Below, piece by piece: positions 51,358 through 59,848 of a DNA stretch of 64,000 nucleotides. The DNA comes from Tessaracoccus sp. (GTDB lineage: Bacteria; Actinomycetota; Actinomycetes; Propionibacteriales; Propionibacteriaceae). Position numbers and translations under genes: made by a program. Position 1 is the first letter of the stretch, and each line of letters begins with the position of its first letter. Below the pieces are notes generated by a model, which had not been told where the DNA came from, made no database searches, and saw only the letters and a program-made list of their open reading frames with translations. The stretch is from assembly GCF_016714275.1 (NCBI RefSeq), contig NZ_JADJNP010000003.1:1-64000 (forward strand), in the 5' to 3' direction.

Positions 51358-52155
51358 TCACGCAGCCTGCAGGGCTTCGTCGGTCAGGGGCGCGCGGAGG
51401 CGGTCCAGTGCGCGACGCAGGATGCGGGAGACCTGCATCTGTGAGATGCCCAGCCGTTCCCCGATCTGGACCTGGGTCAGGTCGTCGGCGAAGCACCAGG
51501 TCACGATGCGGCGCTCCCGCGGCGAGAGGGTCGCCAGCGCCGTCCGGAGATCCACCCTTTCCACGACATCGCTGATACCCGTCTCCTTGGAGGGGAGCGC
51601 GTCGCCCAGGCAGACCCACGAGTCATGGTGGACAGGGACGTCCAGGGAAATGGGGCGGTAACTCGTCGCGGTGTCGAAGCAGGCCCGCACAAGCGTGGGA
51701 TGCGCCTTCAGATGGGCCGCGACCTCGGTGTCGCTGGGATCGTGGCCCATCTCCTGAGCCAGCTCGGCGCGCGCCTCCTCCACCTGTGGGCGCAACTCCT
51801 GAATGGTGCGCGGCGGGCGGACGACCCAGCAGCAGTCGCGGAAGTATCGCTTCAACTCGCCGGTGATGGTGGGGACGGCGAACTTGACGAACGCCCTGCC
51901 CTCGCCGGGCCGGAACCGCTCGATCGCCAGGAGGAGACCGACGCGGGCGACCTGCTGCAGGTCGTCGGGATCGGTGCCGTGCCGCGCGTAGCGATGAGCC
52001 AGAGCGTCGCTGAGGGGAAGGTTGGTCTCGGCGATGGCCTCGACGATCTCTTGACGGGCGACCGGGTCTGTCGTGTCGGCCAGTCGTGCGAATAGTTCAT
52101 GGGTGCGCTGTTCGCGCTCCGTCACCGTGGATGTGGTCTCGATCCCACGCGCCAT
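51358..52155 (-). CDS. SigF/SigB-like alternative sigma factor
   Basis: The 265-residue protein has regions 2-4 of group 3 sigma-70 factors: HRYARHGTDPDDLQQVARVG and LLLAIERFRPGEGRAFVKFA (region 2), TITGELKRYFRDCCWVVRPP (2.4/3), and ERRIVTWCFADDLTQVQIGE with LGISQMQVSRILRRALDRLR (region 4 HTH). These actinobacterial factors direct general-stress regulons and are usually held by an anti-sigma factor; none is encoded next to it here. Neighbouring SDR, CsbD-like and YHS genes are plausible targets. Confidence 0.9.
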   Translation of the reverse strand: MARGIETTSTVTEREQRTHELFARLADTTDPVARQEIVEAIAETNLPLSDALAHRYARHGTDPDDLQQVARVGLLLAIERFRPGEGRAFVKFAVPTITGELKRYFRDCCWVVRPPRTIQELRPQVEEARAELAQEMGHDPSDTEVAAHLKAHPTLVRACFDTATSYRPISLDVPVHHDSWVCLGDALPSKETGISDVVERVDLRTALATLSPRERRIVTWCFADDLTQVQIGERLGISQMQVSRILRRALDRLRAPLTDEALQAA

Positions 52156-52269
52156 GGCAACTCCCTTCGTGAGGGGCCAAAGTCGGCGCGTGGTTGGACC
52201 GCTTTGACTAACCCCAGGGTTGCACGGCAGGTGGCTCTTGGCAACCCCTCAGACCGGACAACCAAATAG

Positions 52270-52319
52270 TTGAGCGATTGCTCAAATTACCGATAGACTG
52301 ATATTGAGCGATTGCTCAA
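52270..52319. promoter_or_regulatory. Two tandem TTGAGCGATTGCTCAA operators
   Basis: The same 16-bp palindrome, with TTGAGC and GCTCAA arms, occurs at 52270-52285 and 52304-52319, 34 bp apart (about three helical turns). They lie directly upstream of the TetR gene and overlap its probable promoter, so autorepression is expected. Confidence 0.85.
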
Positions 52320-52335
52320 GAAGATGGGAGACCTG

Positions 52336-52998
52336 ATGGCGAGTAAGGCGGACAGGGCCGATGCGACCCGTCGACAGTTGATGGCCGGGGCCATCGTGGT
52401 GCTGCGCGAGCACGGGTATGCCGGGGCTTCGGCCCGTGTGATCGCGGAGGCGGCGGGCGTGAACCAGGCACTGGTCTTCTACCACTTCGGCACGGTCAAC
52501 GAGCTGATCGCCGCAGCCTGTCTTGCGAACACGAGGGCCCGGGTGGACAACCATCAGGACGACTTCGCCCGCGCCGGCTCAGTAACGGAACTGCTGGACG
52601 TCGGCCGTCGCATCCACGAGCAGGAGCGAGACCTCGGAAACGTCGCCGTGCTGGCCCAGGTGCTGGCCGGGGCGCAGCAGCATCCCGAGCTGGCGGGCGT
52701 CGCGCGGGAGTCGCTCCAGCTATGGATCGGCGCTCTCCGGGCGGCTCTCGATCCGTTGGTCGAGCGCAGCCCGCTCAAAGGGCTCATCGAGGCCGACGCG
52801 TTGGCCCGGCTGCTCGCGGCCGCGTTCATCGGCGTCGAGTTGTACGAGGGGAGCGGGTCGTCCAGCGACGTGTTCGAGGTGCTGCGCCCCCTCTGCGTCG
52901 CGGCCGACCTGGTCGTCGGCCTCAACCCCGTGGTGAAGCAGGCGCTGCGCTCCCAAGTGAAGAGCGCGATCCGGAAGTCGGCGCGGAGCACGCGATGA
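52336..52998 (+). CDS. TetR-family regulator
   Basis: ATG 52336 has GGGAG six bases upstream and is preferred to ATG 52324. The 220-residue protein has the TetR HTH DATRRQLMAGAIVVLREHGY with ASARVIAEAAGVNQALVFYH, then a ligand domain. Its stop overlaps the epimerase start (ATGA), so both genes form one transcript. It likely binds the two palindromes upstream. The ligand is unknown. Confidence 0.9.
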   Translation: MASKADRADATRRQLMAGAIVVLREHGYAGASARVIAEAAGVNQALVFYHFGTVNELIAAACLANTRARVDNHQDDFARAGSVTELLDVGRRIHEQERDLGNVAVLAQVLAGAQQHPELAGVARESLQLWIGALRAALDPLVERSPLKGLIEADALARLLAAAFIGVELYEGSGSSSDVFEVLRPLCVAADLVVGLNPVVKQALRSQVKSAIRKSARSTR

Positions 52999-53897
52999 AA
53001 TACGTGATCGCGGGCGGCTCGGGATCCCTCGGTCAGCGCCTGGCCCGGCGGTTGGAGGCGGACGGCGGAGGGGTTGTCGTGCTCACCAGGGATCCGTCTC
53101 GAGTCCGGCATGGGCGGCCCGTGGCGTGGGACGCCCGCACCGTCGGGCCGTGGGCGGCCGAGCTGGAGGGCGCCATCGTCGTCAACCTCGCCGGCCAGCT
53201 GGTGGACCGGCGTCCCACGAGTGCGAACATCAAAATGCTGCGGAGCTCGAGGGTCGACGCGACCCTCGCGCTGAAGCGGGCCGTAGCCGAGAACGGCTGG
53301 ACCGCGCCGCTGTGGCTCCAGATGAGCTCGCTGGCCGTCTATGGCGACGCAGGCGACCTCATCCTCGACGAGTCGGCGTCGCCGGTGCGTCCATTGCCGC
53401 AGATGACCGGCGTTGCGGAGGCCTGGGAGCGGGCGGCGGACGGCGTTGCCGCCGACCGCGTCGTCGTCCTGCGGACCGGCATCGTGCTGGACGTCGGTAC
53501 CCCGGCGCTGGACCGGCTGGTCACGCTCACGAGGCTAGGGCTGGGCGGCCGGATCGCCAGCGGCAGGCAGTGGATCAGCTGGATCCACATCGATGACTTC
53601 CTCGGAGCTGTCTGCCACATCATCGATACGCCTGGCATCAGCGATGTCGTCCACGTCACGAGCCCGGCTCCGGCGCCTAACCGTGACCTCATGGCCGCGC
53701 TGCGACGCGCGCTTCGTCGTCCGCCGGCCCTGCCCACGCCCACGCAGGCCGCGAGGGCCGGCGCCTGGCTGATGGGCACGGACCCGGCCCTCGCGCTCAC
53801 CGGCCGCCGTTGCGTCCCCGCCAAGCTGGAGGGCGCGGGCTACGAGTTCGCGTGGCCGATGATCGACTCGGCCATCGCGGATCTCCTGCGCAGGTGA
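52995..53897 (+). CDS. NAD-dependent epimerase, TIGR01777/YfcH type
   Basis: The 300-residue protein starts MKYVIAGGSGSLGQRLARRL, a GxxGxxG NAD-binding motif, and has VVNLAGQLVDRRPTSANIKM with LRSSRVDATLALKRAV, ISWIHIDDFLGAVCHIIDT and the C-terminal KLEGAGYEFAWP stretch usual for this family (SDR39U1/YfcH). The substrate is unknown. The catalytic region MSSLAVYGDAGD retains Ser and Tyr. It is co-transcribed with the TetR regulator and probably under its control. Confidence 0.88.
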   Translation: MKYVIAGGSGSLGQRLARRLEADGGGVVVLTRDPSRVRHGRPVAWDARTVGPWAAELEGAIVVNLAGQLVDRRPTSANIKMLRSSRVDATLALKRAVAENGWTAPLWLQMSSLAVYGDAGDLILDESASPVRPLPQMTGVAEAWERAADGVAADRVVVLRTGIVLDVGTPALDRLVTLTRLGLGGRIASGRQWISWIHIDDFLGAVCHIIDTPGISDVVHVTSPAPAPNRDLMAALRRALRRPPALPTPTQAARAGAWLMGTDPALALTGRRCVPAKLEGAGYEFAWPMIDSAIADLLRR

Positions 53898-53918
53898 GAC
53901 TATCCGCGACGGCTGAGC

Positions 53919-54075
53919 CTCGATCCACCGGTGGGCGCCGTAGCGAGCGGCACCAGACAGGTGCACGGGCAAGCGCTGGACGCGAAGGCATACCGGACAC
54001 GTCTGTTGAGCGGTCAGGGCGAAGCCAGTGTTCCCGGATGGGGCCCGCGTAGTAGGCGCAGATCGGTGGATCGAG
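53919..54075. repeat. 12-bp inverted repeat flanking 133 bp
   Basis: CTCGATCCACCG (53919-53930) and CGGTGGATCGAG (54064-54075) bound a segment without a gene. It directly abuts the kinase remnant at 54078. It may be a small non-autonomous element or a deletion scar. Confidence 0.6.
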
Positions 54076-54077
54076 GT

Positions 54078-54308
54078 TTAGGAGCGTGCCCGGATGAGAG
54101 AGGCGGTCGCGCGGGCCAGCGCCGCAGGCGCGGCGCCGGCGCGCTCGAGGGAGCGCAGGGCGGCACCGGTGATCGGGGCCGTTGCGGGGATCACCAGCCT
54201 GCTTCCCGGGGAGACCTCCGCGACGCCCGCCGAGATCCGGTCGGTGAGCTGCGTGTTCCCGGCGCGCAGGATGGCTCCACCGAGGACGATGGGCACCGCC
54301 GACGTGAA
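54078..54308 (-). pseudogene. C-terminal remnant of a BadF/BadG-type N-acetylglucosamine kinase
   Basis: The leftward frame reads FTSAVPIVLGGAILRAGNTQ, RISAGVAEVSPGSRLVIPAT and APITGAALRSLERAGAAPAA to TAA 54078-54080. That is the end of GlcNAc-kinase-like proteins, with the VLGG glycine-rich nucleotide loop and the GAAL segment. Nothing upstream of about 54308 matches; there the DNA switches to the plus-strand phosphatase remnant. The kinase is therefore a 5'-truncated fragment. Confidence 0.6.
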
Positions 54309-54531
54309 CAAGCGGATGATGCCTTCGCTGAACAAGATCGCCAAGAAGGCCGTGAAGGAGCGCGACAAGCGCGTTCTCGTGGTCTCGAGCGGGCTGTCGA
54401 TCACCTGTGTTCTCGATGGCCTGGGTGTTGACATGAAGACCGCAATCTCGAACGTGGCCGTCAGCAAGCTGGTCTACAAGAACGGCAAGTGGACCGTGCT
54501 GACGGTGGGCGACACCAGCTACCGCCAGTAG
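54296..54531 (+). pseudogene. C-terminal remnant of a histidine phosphatase
   Basis: The plus frame ADVNKRMMPSLNKIAKKAVK, RDKRVLVVSSGLSITCVLDG and VSKLVYKNGKWTVLTVGDTS resembles the end of phosphoglycerate-mutase-like histidine phosphatases; VLVVSSGLSI corresponds to the VSHG motif, with Ser in place of the second catalytic His. The N-terminal RHG part is missing. It meets the kinase remnant head to head at about 54300 and ends before a strong terminator. Confidence 0.55.
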
Positions 54532-54551
54532 TCCCTCTGGGAGAGCAACGC

Positions 54552-54600
54552 CGGCTGTGCCGCCATCCGTGTAACTCCACGGTTGGCGGCACAGCCGTTT
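54552..54600 (+). terminator. Intrinsic terminator after the phosphatase remnant
   Basis: CGGCTGTGCCGCC and GGCGGCACAGCCG form a perfect 13-bp stem with a 20-base loop, followed by TTT. Confidence 0.85.
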
Positions 54601-54697
54601 CACGCTCATGCGGGCTGCACAAGAGCCACACAGGGATCGCACAGGACCGATCGGTTGACTCGTCTCACAGTCGAGAGGCTGATGAGAGGAAAAGAAG

Positions 54698-55906
54698 ATG
54701 AGACGAATCACCAAGATCACCGCCGGCGCCCTCGCCTCGGTACTGCTGTTCGCGGGCTGCACCGCCGCCGGGACGACATCGGGGCAAGGCACCTCAAGCC
54801 AGACCGCCGCCGGTACCGGGAGCACAACCGGGAACGTCGACACCTCGTCGGCCCAGGCGTCGTCGTCGTTGGAGCTTTCCGCGAGCCCCGAGATCGACTG
54901 GAGCAGCCTGCCCACGACGGACGTGACCCTGACCGACGACGGCCTCGCCATCACGGAGGCTGGCACGTACGTCCTCACCGGGACGTCCAGCGGGCAGGTG
55001 ACCGTTGACGTCGACGGCGATGTGCGGATCGTCCTCGACGGTGCGACGATCGCCAGCACCGTCGGCGCCGCCATCCAGATCGACAACGCCCAGACAACGG
55101 TCCTGGAACTCGCCGACGGCTCGACCAACACCGTCTCCGATGCCGGCACGCGCGCTGACGAGGAGATCGACGGCGCGATCTACTCCTCCGACGACCTGGT
55201 GATCACCGGCGGCGGCACGCTGAACGTCACGGCGGCGTTCGCCGACGGCATTGTCGGCAAGGACGACCTGTGGATCGAGTCAGGCACTATCACCGTCACC
55301 AGCGCCGACGACGGCATCCGCGGCAAGGACTCGCTGACCGTCAGCGGCGGTACGCTCACGATCGACGCCACGGGCGACGGCATGAAGTCCAGCAACGACA
55401 CCGACCTGGGCAAGGGGCAACTCGCCATCACGGGCGGCGACATCACCATCTCCACCGGCGACGACGCGATCAAGGCCGAGCAGACCCTCTGGATCTCCGG
55501 CGGGACCATCGACATCGCGGAGTCGGTCGAGGGGATCGAGGCGCCGGTGATCGTGATCGACGACGGCCAGATCACCCTCAACGCCTCCGACGACGGCATC
55601 AACGCGTCGGCGTCCGAGATCATCACGGATGGCCTCAGCATCACGATCAACGGCGGGAGCCTCACGATCGCCATGGGCCAGGGCGACACCGATGCCATCG
55701 ACAGCAACGGCGACCTCACCATCTCCGGCGGCACGCTCGACATCACCGCGCAATCGCCGTTTGACTTCGACGGCACCGGCACCCTGAACGGTGCCACCGT
55801 CACCGTCAACGGTGAGCAGGTCACGGAACTGACCAACCAGATGATGGGCGGCCCGGGAGGCATGGGCGGCGGCCCCGGCGGCGGAGGTGCTCCCGGCGGG
55901 CGGTGA
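54698..55906 (+). CDS. Beta-helix carbohydrate-binding lipoprotein (DUF4353/Cthe_2159 type)
   Basis: A lipoprotein signal (TAGALASVLLFAGCTAA) is followed by a Ser/Thr linker and a right-handed beta-helix of repeating turns: LVITGGGTLNVTAAFADGIV, LWIESGTITVTSADDGIRGK, LTVSGGTLTIDATGDGMKS and so on, each with a GxGI/KS-type ladder. It ends with a Gly/Met-rich tail. Proteins of this family bind acidic polysaccharides with calcium; the exact ligand is unknown. It is exported and membrane-tethered. The two-component genes converge on it, 8 bp away. Confidence 0.85.
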   Translation: MRRITKITAGALASVLLFAGCTAAGTTSGQGTSSQTAAGTGSTTGNVDTSSAQASSSLELSASPEIDWSSLPTTDVTLTDDGLAITEAGTYVLTGTSSGQVTVDVDGDVRIVLDGATIASTVGAAIQIDNAQTTVLELADGSTNTVSDAGTRADEEIDGAIYSSDDLVITGGGTLNVTAAFADGIVGKDDLWIESGTITVTSADDGIRGKDSLTVSGGTLTIDATGDGMKSSNDTDLGKGQLAITGGDITISTGDDAIKAEQTLWISGGTIDIAESVEGIEAPVIVIDDGQITLNASDDGINASASEIITDGLSITINGGSLTIAMGQGDTDAIDSNGDLTISGGTLDITAQSPFDFDGTGTLNGATVTVNGEQVTELTNQMMGGPGGMGGGPGGGGAPGGR

Positions 55907-55914
55907 CCTGTCGC

Positions 55915-56592
55915 TCAGGGTCGGTCGAGGCGGTAGCCGACCCCGCGGACGGTGCGGATCAGCATCGGCTTCGACGGGGTCGGCTCCACTTTTGCGCGGA
56001 GCCGCTGCACGACGGCGTCGACGAGCCGGGAGTCCCCGGCATATCCGTAGTCCCACACCCGCTGCAGCAGTTGGTGACGGCTCAGCACCTGGCCGGCGTG
56101 GTCGGCCAGCTCCAAGAGGAGCCGCAGTTCCGTCGGGGTGAGTGCCACCGGGACTCCGGCGCGGGTCACGGTCATGGCGGCCCGGTTGATGGCCAACGCG
56201 CCGAAGACCAGGGACGCCTCCGTGCCGCCCGGCGCGGCGCGGCGAAGCAGCGACTTGATCCGCGCGTCCAGCACGCGGGGCTCGACCGGCTTGGTGACGT
56301 AGTCGTCGGCTCCGCATTCCAACCCCGCGACGATGTCCATCGGGTCCGACCGCGCGGTCAGCATGATAATCGGCAGCAGCGATGCTGCCCGCATCCGGCG
56401 CGCGGTCTCGAAACCGTCGATGCCGGGCATCATCACGTCCAGCAGCATCACATCGAACGGATGCCGGGCCGCCGCGGCCAGCCCGGCCTCGCCGTCGGCC
56501 GCCCACTCGATCCTGTGTCCCAGCGAGGTCAGCGCGAGGCGCAGCGCCTCGGCCACCCCGCGGTCGTCCTCCACCAGCAGGATCGCGCTCAT
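55915..56592 (-). CDS. OmpR-family response regulator
   Basis: The receiver domain has acids VEDD, phospho-acceptor Asp in FDVMLLDVMMPGIDGFE, Thr in IIMLTARSD and Lys in DDYVTKPVEP; the winged-helix DNA-binding domain has LTPTELRLLLELADHAGQVL and DAVVQRLRAKV with RTVRGVGYRLD. Its ATG overlaps the kinase stop (ATGA), so both are made together. Targets could include the FKBP or beta-helix genes nearby, but that is a guess. Confidence 0.92.
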   Translation of the reverse strand: MSAILLVEDDRGVAEALRLALTSLGHRIEWAADGEAGLAAAARHPFDVMLLDVMMPGIDGFETARRMRAASLLPIIMLTARSDPMDIVAGLECGADDYVTKPVEPRVLDARIKSLLRRAAPGGTEASLVFGALAINRAAMTVTRAGVPVALTPTELRLLLELADHAGQVLSRHQLLQRVWDYGYAGDSRLVDAVVQRLRAKVEPTPSKPMLIRTVRGVGYRLDRP

Positions 56593-58061
56593 GTCGTCAC
56601 CGCCCGGGAATCCTCGGCGGGCAGCGTCAGGCGGAAGGTCGCGCCGTCGTCCTCGAGCGTGAGGGCGCCGTCGAGCAGTCGCGCGTTCTCTACCGCGATC
56701 GCCAGACCGAGTCCCGACGACGATCCGTGCCGCGACGCGTCGCCGCGGACGAAGCGGTCGAAGATGTGTTCCCTGAGGTCGAGCGGGACGCCTGGCCCCG
56801 CGTCGTGAACATCGACGGCCATCCAGGAGTCACCGCGGGTGAGGCTCACGGTGACGGGCGGCGCGCCGTGCTGGACGGCGTTGGCCACGAGGTTGCCGAC
56901 GACCACCCGCAGCCGCACCGGGTCGGTGCTGGTCCACAACTCGGCGGGGCCGTCGTAGGCGATCTCGGACTCCGCGCCCCCGATGGCCTCGGAGATCAGG
57001 TCAACGACGTCGATCCTGCTGGCGACGGTTTCGGCCCGCCCGGCGTCCATCCGGCTGATCTCGAGCAGGTCCGCTGTGAGTGCCGCCAGACGGCGGAGCT
57101 GTGGAGCGACCAGCGCGGCGGCTTCGTCGCGCGTGCCCGGATCCTGCAGGGCCTCGGCCGAGGCCAGCAGCGCGGCGGCGGGGGTGCGCAGCTCGTGGGC
57201 GACATCGGAGACGAAGCGCCGCTGCGCCTCGTTGGCGCGTTCGAGGTCGGCGATCTGGCCGGTGAGCCGGTCGGCCATGGTGTTGACCGCGCGAGACATC
57301 TGCGTCACGTCGTCATTGCCGCGCACCGGGATCCGCACGGAAAGGTTCCCGTCTGCGACCGCACCGGCCATGACGGCGGCCCTTCTCACCGGACGGACAA
57401 CACTGGCGGCCAGTAGGAGGGCCAGCAGTATCGACACCGCGACGATTACCGCGGACCGCTGCAGGAGTGTTGTGCGCAGCGGCGGCACGGGGTCTTCCTG
57501 GTCAGGCAGATAGAGGATGCGCTTGACGAGCCAGGGCGTGCCTTGTTCGGGCTGGGCCATCGCGTAGGCGATGAGGAAGGGGCCGCACTCCTCGGCCCAG
57601 AACTGCGAGGAGCCACCTATCAGAGGTCCGGCCCGCCCCCGGGGGGCCAGGCACTCTGGGTGTGTCTCTTGCAGCGGCCGTTCCGTGTTGACGAGTAGCC
57701 ACCAGAGTGCCTGTTCGGGCCGCGGCTCGTCACCCTGGCTCGCCAGGGGAATCAAGATCGCCTGGTTGCTGAACTCCTCTTTGCCTCGGTCAGCGCCCCA
57801 GCTGGTTGCTGCGAGTTCATCGAGTGTGCGGGCCGAGGAGTCCTCGGCGAGTCCCGCGAACAGCCAGCCCACGTCGTTCTCGACCAGGTTGAGGACCTGC
57901 CTTTCCATACGCTCGCGATGCGACGTCGTTGCCCACTGTGTCGTGGCTACGGTGAGCGCCGCGCAGGCGGCGGTCACCGCGACGACCATCGCGATGGCCG
58001 TGCGGGCCCGCAGGCCCGGGATCCATCCGATCCTCCGCGACCGGCCCCGCGTTGCGTCCAT
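56589..58061 (-). CDS. Sensor histidine kinase
   Basis: ATG 58059-58061 follows AGGAGG by seven bases and is preferred to the start nine bases earlier. It has two spans (AIAMVVAVTAACAALTVATT and VIVAVSILLALLLAASVVR) enclosing an extracellular sensor of about 150 residues with two cysteines (HPECL, EECGP). A HAMP domain, H-box FVSDVAHELRTPAAALL, N-box VVVGNLVANAVQH and G-boxes DAGPGVP and SGLGLAI follow. It phosphorylates the regulator encoded just downstream. The signal is unknown. Confidence 0.92.
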   Translation of the reverse strand: MDATRGRSRRIGWIPGLRARTAIAMVVAVTAACAALTVATTQWATTSHRERMERQVLNLVENDVGWLFAGLAEDSSARTLDELAATSWGADRGKEEFSNQAILIPLASQGDEPRPEQALWWLLVNTERPLQETHPECLAPRGRAGPLIGGSSQFWAEECGPFLIAYAMAQPEQGTPWLVKRILYLPDQEDPVPPLRTTLLQRSAVIVAVSILLALLLAASVVRPVRRAAVMAGAVADGNLSVRIPVRGNDDVTQMSRAVNTMADRLTGQIADLERANEAQRRFVSDVAHELRTPAAALLASAEALQDPGTRDEAAALVAPQLRRLAALTADLLEISRMDAGRAETVASRIDVVDLISEAIGGAESEIAYDGPAELWTSTDPVRLRVVVGNLVANAVQHGAPPVTVSLTRGDSWMAVDVHDAGPGVPLDLREHIFDRFVRGDASRHGSSSGLGLAIAVENARLLDGALTLEDDGATFRLTLPAEDSRAVTT

Positions 58062-58112
58062 GCTCGGCACCTCCTCGCGCCCAGCCTGGCAGACGAAGGT
58101 CCCGGTTCTGTC

Positions 58113-59156
58113 TCAGGAGGCCGTCAGGATATCGACGACGAAGATCAGGGTGGAGTTCGCGGGGATGTTGTCGCGGTCGGTCTCGCCGTAGGCCAGATCG
58201 GCGGGGATCACCAGCAGCACCCGGCTGCCGACCTTCTGTCCGACGAGACCCTGGTCCCAGCCCTGGATGACGCCGCCGGCGCCGACCTGGAAGTTGAGCA
58301 CATTCTGGGGAGCCTCACGGTCCCATGAGGAGTCGAACTGGGTGCCGTCGGTCAGCCATCCGGTGTACTTCACCATCAGCGTCTGGCCCGTCTCGACGAC
58401 GGGACCCGTGCCCTCGATCAACGGCTGGACGACGAGCTCCTTCGGCTCTTCGAAGGACGACGGGATGGTCACCGTCGGCTTGCCGTCCGTGATCGCGATG
58501 GCGGGGAGCGACTTGTCGGTCGGCTTCACCTCGGTGCCTGAGGCGGCAGACGGGATGGTCTGGGTGCCCGTAACGGAGAGGACGAACAGGTAAGGGTTCG
58601 TGGCCTCGCCGGTGGGGCTCTGCTCGGCGCTGAGGCCGGGCTGGCCCCAGAGCAGCCGGGTGCCGACCTTCGCGTTCTGCAGGGAGGCGCTCACCGTCGG
58701 GCCGAACGTGGTGGCCGTCAGGACGAGGGTCTCCGGCTTCGCGTCGTCGGTGGTGGCACCCCAGGTGGAGTGCAGCTTCTCGCCCGTGGCGAAGTCGCAG
58801 ACGAGGTAGTTGAAGGTCATGAGCTGACCCTCTGCAAGGGTATCTCCGCTTCCCTGATCGGTGATCCGGACGACCTCAGAGGTGATCGGCTGGGATGCGT
58901 CGAAGGAGACCGACGGCGCCGCTGCGGCGTCCCCGTCGATGGTCACCGCGTCGATCGCCTTCTGCGAGGCGGCCTCGTCGACGGCGGGCGCGGACGGTGC
59001 GGTGCCGGTGGCGGCGCAGGAGCCGCCCGTCGCCGCGCCGTCCTCGACGGAGCCGGACCCCTGGGCCGAAGGCGCCTTCTCGGGGGTCGAGCAGCCCGTC
59101 AGGATCAGGCCGGCGCTGAGGCCGAGGGAGAGGAGCAGGCGGGTGGGCGTTTTCAT
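58113..59156 (-). CDS. FKBP-type peptidyl-prolyl isomerase lipoprotein
   Basis: A lipobox signal (LLLSLGLSAGLILTGCST) leads to about 160 residues of a first, divergent FKBP-like domain (GQLMTFNYLVCDFATGEKLH) and a second canonical one (TLMVKYTGWLTDGTQFDSSW, VIQGWDQGLVGQKVGSRVLL, IPADLAYGE). It would help fold exported proteins at the outer face of the membrane. Active-site residues Tyr, Phe-Asp, Trp and Tyr are present only in the second domain. It is 52 bp upstream of the kinase gene. Confidence 0.9.
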   Translation of the reverse strand: MKTPTRLLLSLGLSAGLILTGCSTPEKAPSAQGSGSVEDGAATGGSCAATGTAPSAPAVDEAASQKAIDAVTIDGDAAAAPSVSFDASQPITSEVVRITDQGSGDTLAEGQLMTFNYLVCDFATGEKLHSTWGATTDDAKPETLVLTATTFGPTVSASLQNAKVGTRLLWGQPGLSAEQSPTGEATNPYLFVLSVTGTQTIPSAASGTEVKPTDKSLPAIAITDGKPTVTIPSSFEEPKELVVQPLIEGTGPVVETGQTLMVKYTGWLTDGTQFDSSWDREAPQNVLNFQVGAGGVIQGWDQGLVGQKVGSRVLLVIPADLAYGETDRDNIPANSTLIFVVDILTAS

Positions 59157-59848
59157 GGGGAAGGCGTCCTTGGGTTGTCGAGCTCAGGGCAATCGTCGAA
59201 CCACGGTACCGGGTGTTCCTGTGAGGCCGGTGTCAGGAGCTCCCCGAGGCGACGACGGAGGCGGGCGGGGACGTCGACGCTCTGCGCGTCGATCAACCAC
59301 TGGATCTGTAGGCCGTCGATGAGGGCGATGAGGTCCGCGTCGAGGCCGTCGGCACGGACGTCGGCCCGCAGGAGCCCCCGGTCGGCCAGGTCCGTCAGGG
59401 CGTCGGCGATGTCGGCGCGCAGCCAGCGGTAGCGGTTGGAGAAGTAGGCGTGGGCGGGGTGGTCGGGGTCGGTGGCCTCGGTGGAAAGCGTGGCAAAGAG
59501 GCTCACGATCTCGCGCTGGGCGGTGTTGTGCTCGACCACGCGGATGAGCCGGCGGAAGTAGTCGACCCCGGCCGTACGGGGCGCCATTCCTGCGAAGAAC
59601 AGCTCGCCGTTGATCCGGTCGCGCTCCTCAAGGACCGCGGCCAGCAGCAGGTCCTTCGACGGGAAATGGTGGAGGAGACCCGCCCGTGACACGCCGCAGG
59701 CCTCGGCGATCTGGACCATGCTCGACCCGCGATACCCTCCGTTCGCGAAGGCCCCGAACGCCGCCCGAACGATCTCCGCGCGGCGCCGATCCCCCTTCGG
59801 ATACCTCCGCGACGGACGCGTCGCATCCCAGCGCTCGTCGGCGTTCAT
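59153..59848 (-). CDS. TetR-family regulator
   Basis: The 231-residue product starts at ATG 59846-59848, overlapping the MATE stop (ATGA). The HTH is RRAEIVRAAFGAFANGGYRG with SMVQIAEACGVSRAGLLHHF, and the ligand domain resembles the TetR_C group (LADRGLLRADVRADGLDADL). Its stop overlaps the FKBP gene by four bases. It probably controls the efflux gene directly upstream. Confidence 0.9.
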   Translation of the reverse strand: MNADERWDATRPSRRYPKGDRRRAEIVRAAFGAFANGGYRGSSMVQIAEACGVSRAGLLHHFPSKDLLLAAVLEERDRINGELFFAGMAPRTAGVDYFRRLIRVVEHNTAQREIVSLFATLSTEATDPDHPAHAYFSNRYRWLRADIADALTDLADRGLLRADVRADGLDADLIALIDGLQIQWLIDAQSVDVPARLRRRLGELLTPASQEHPVPWFDDCPELDNPRTPSP

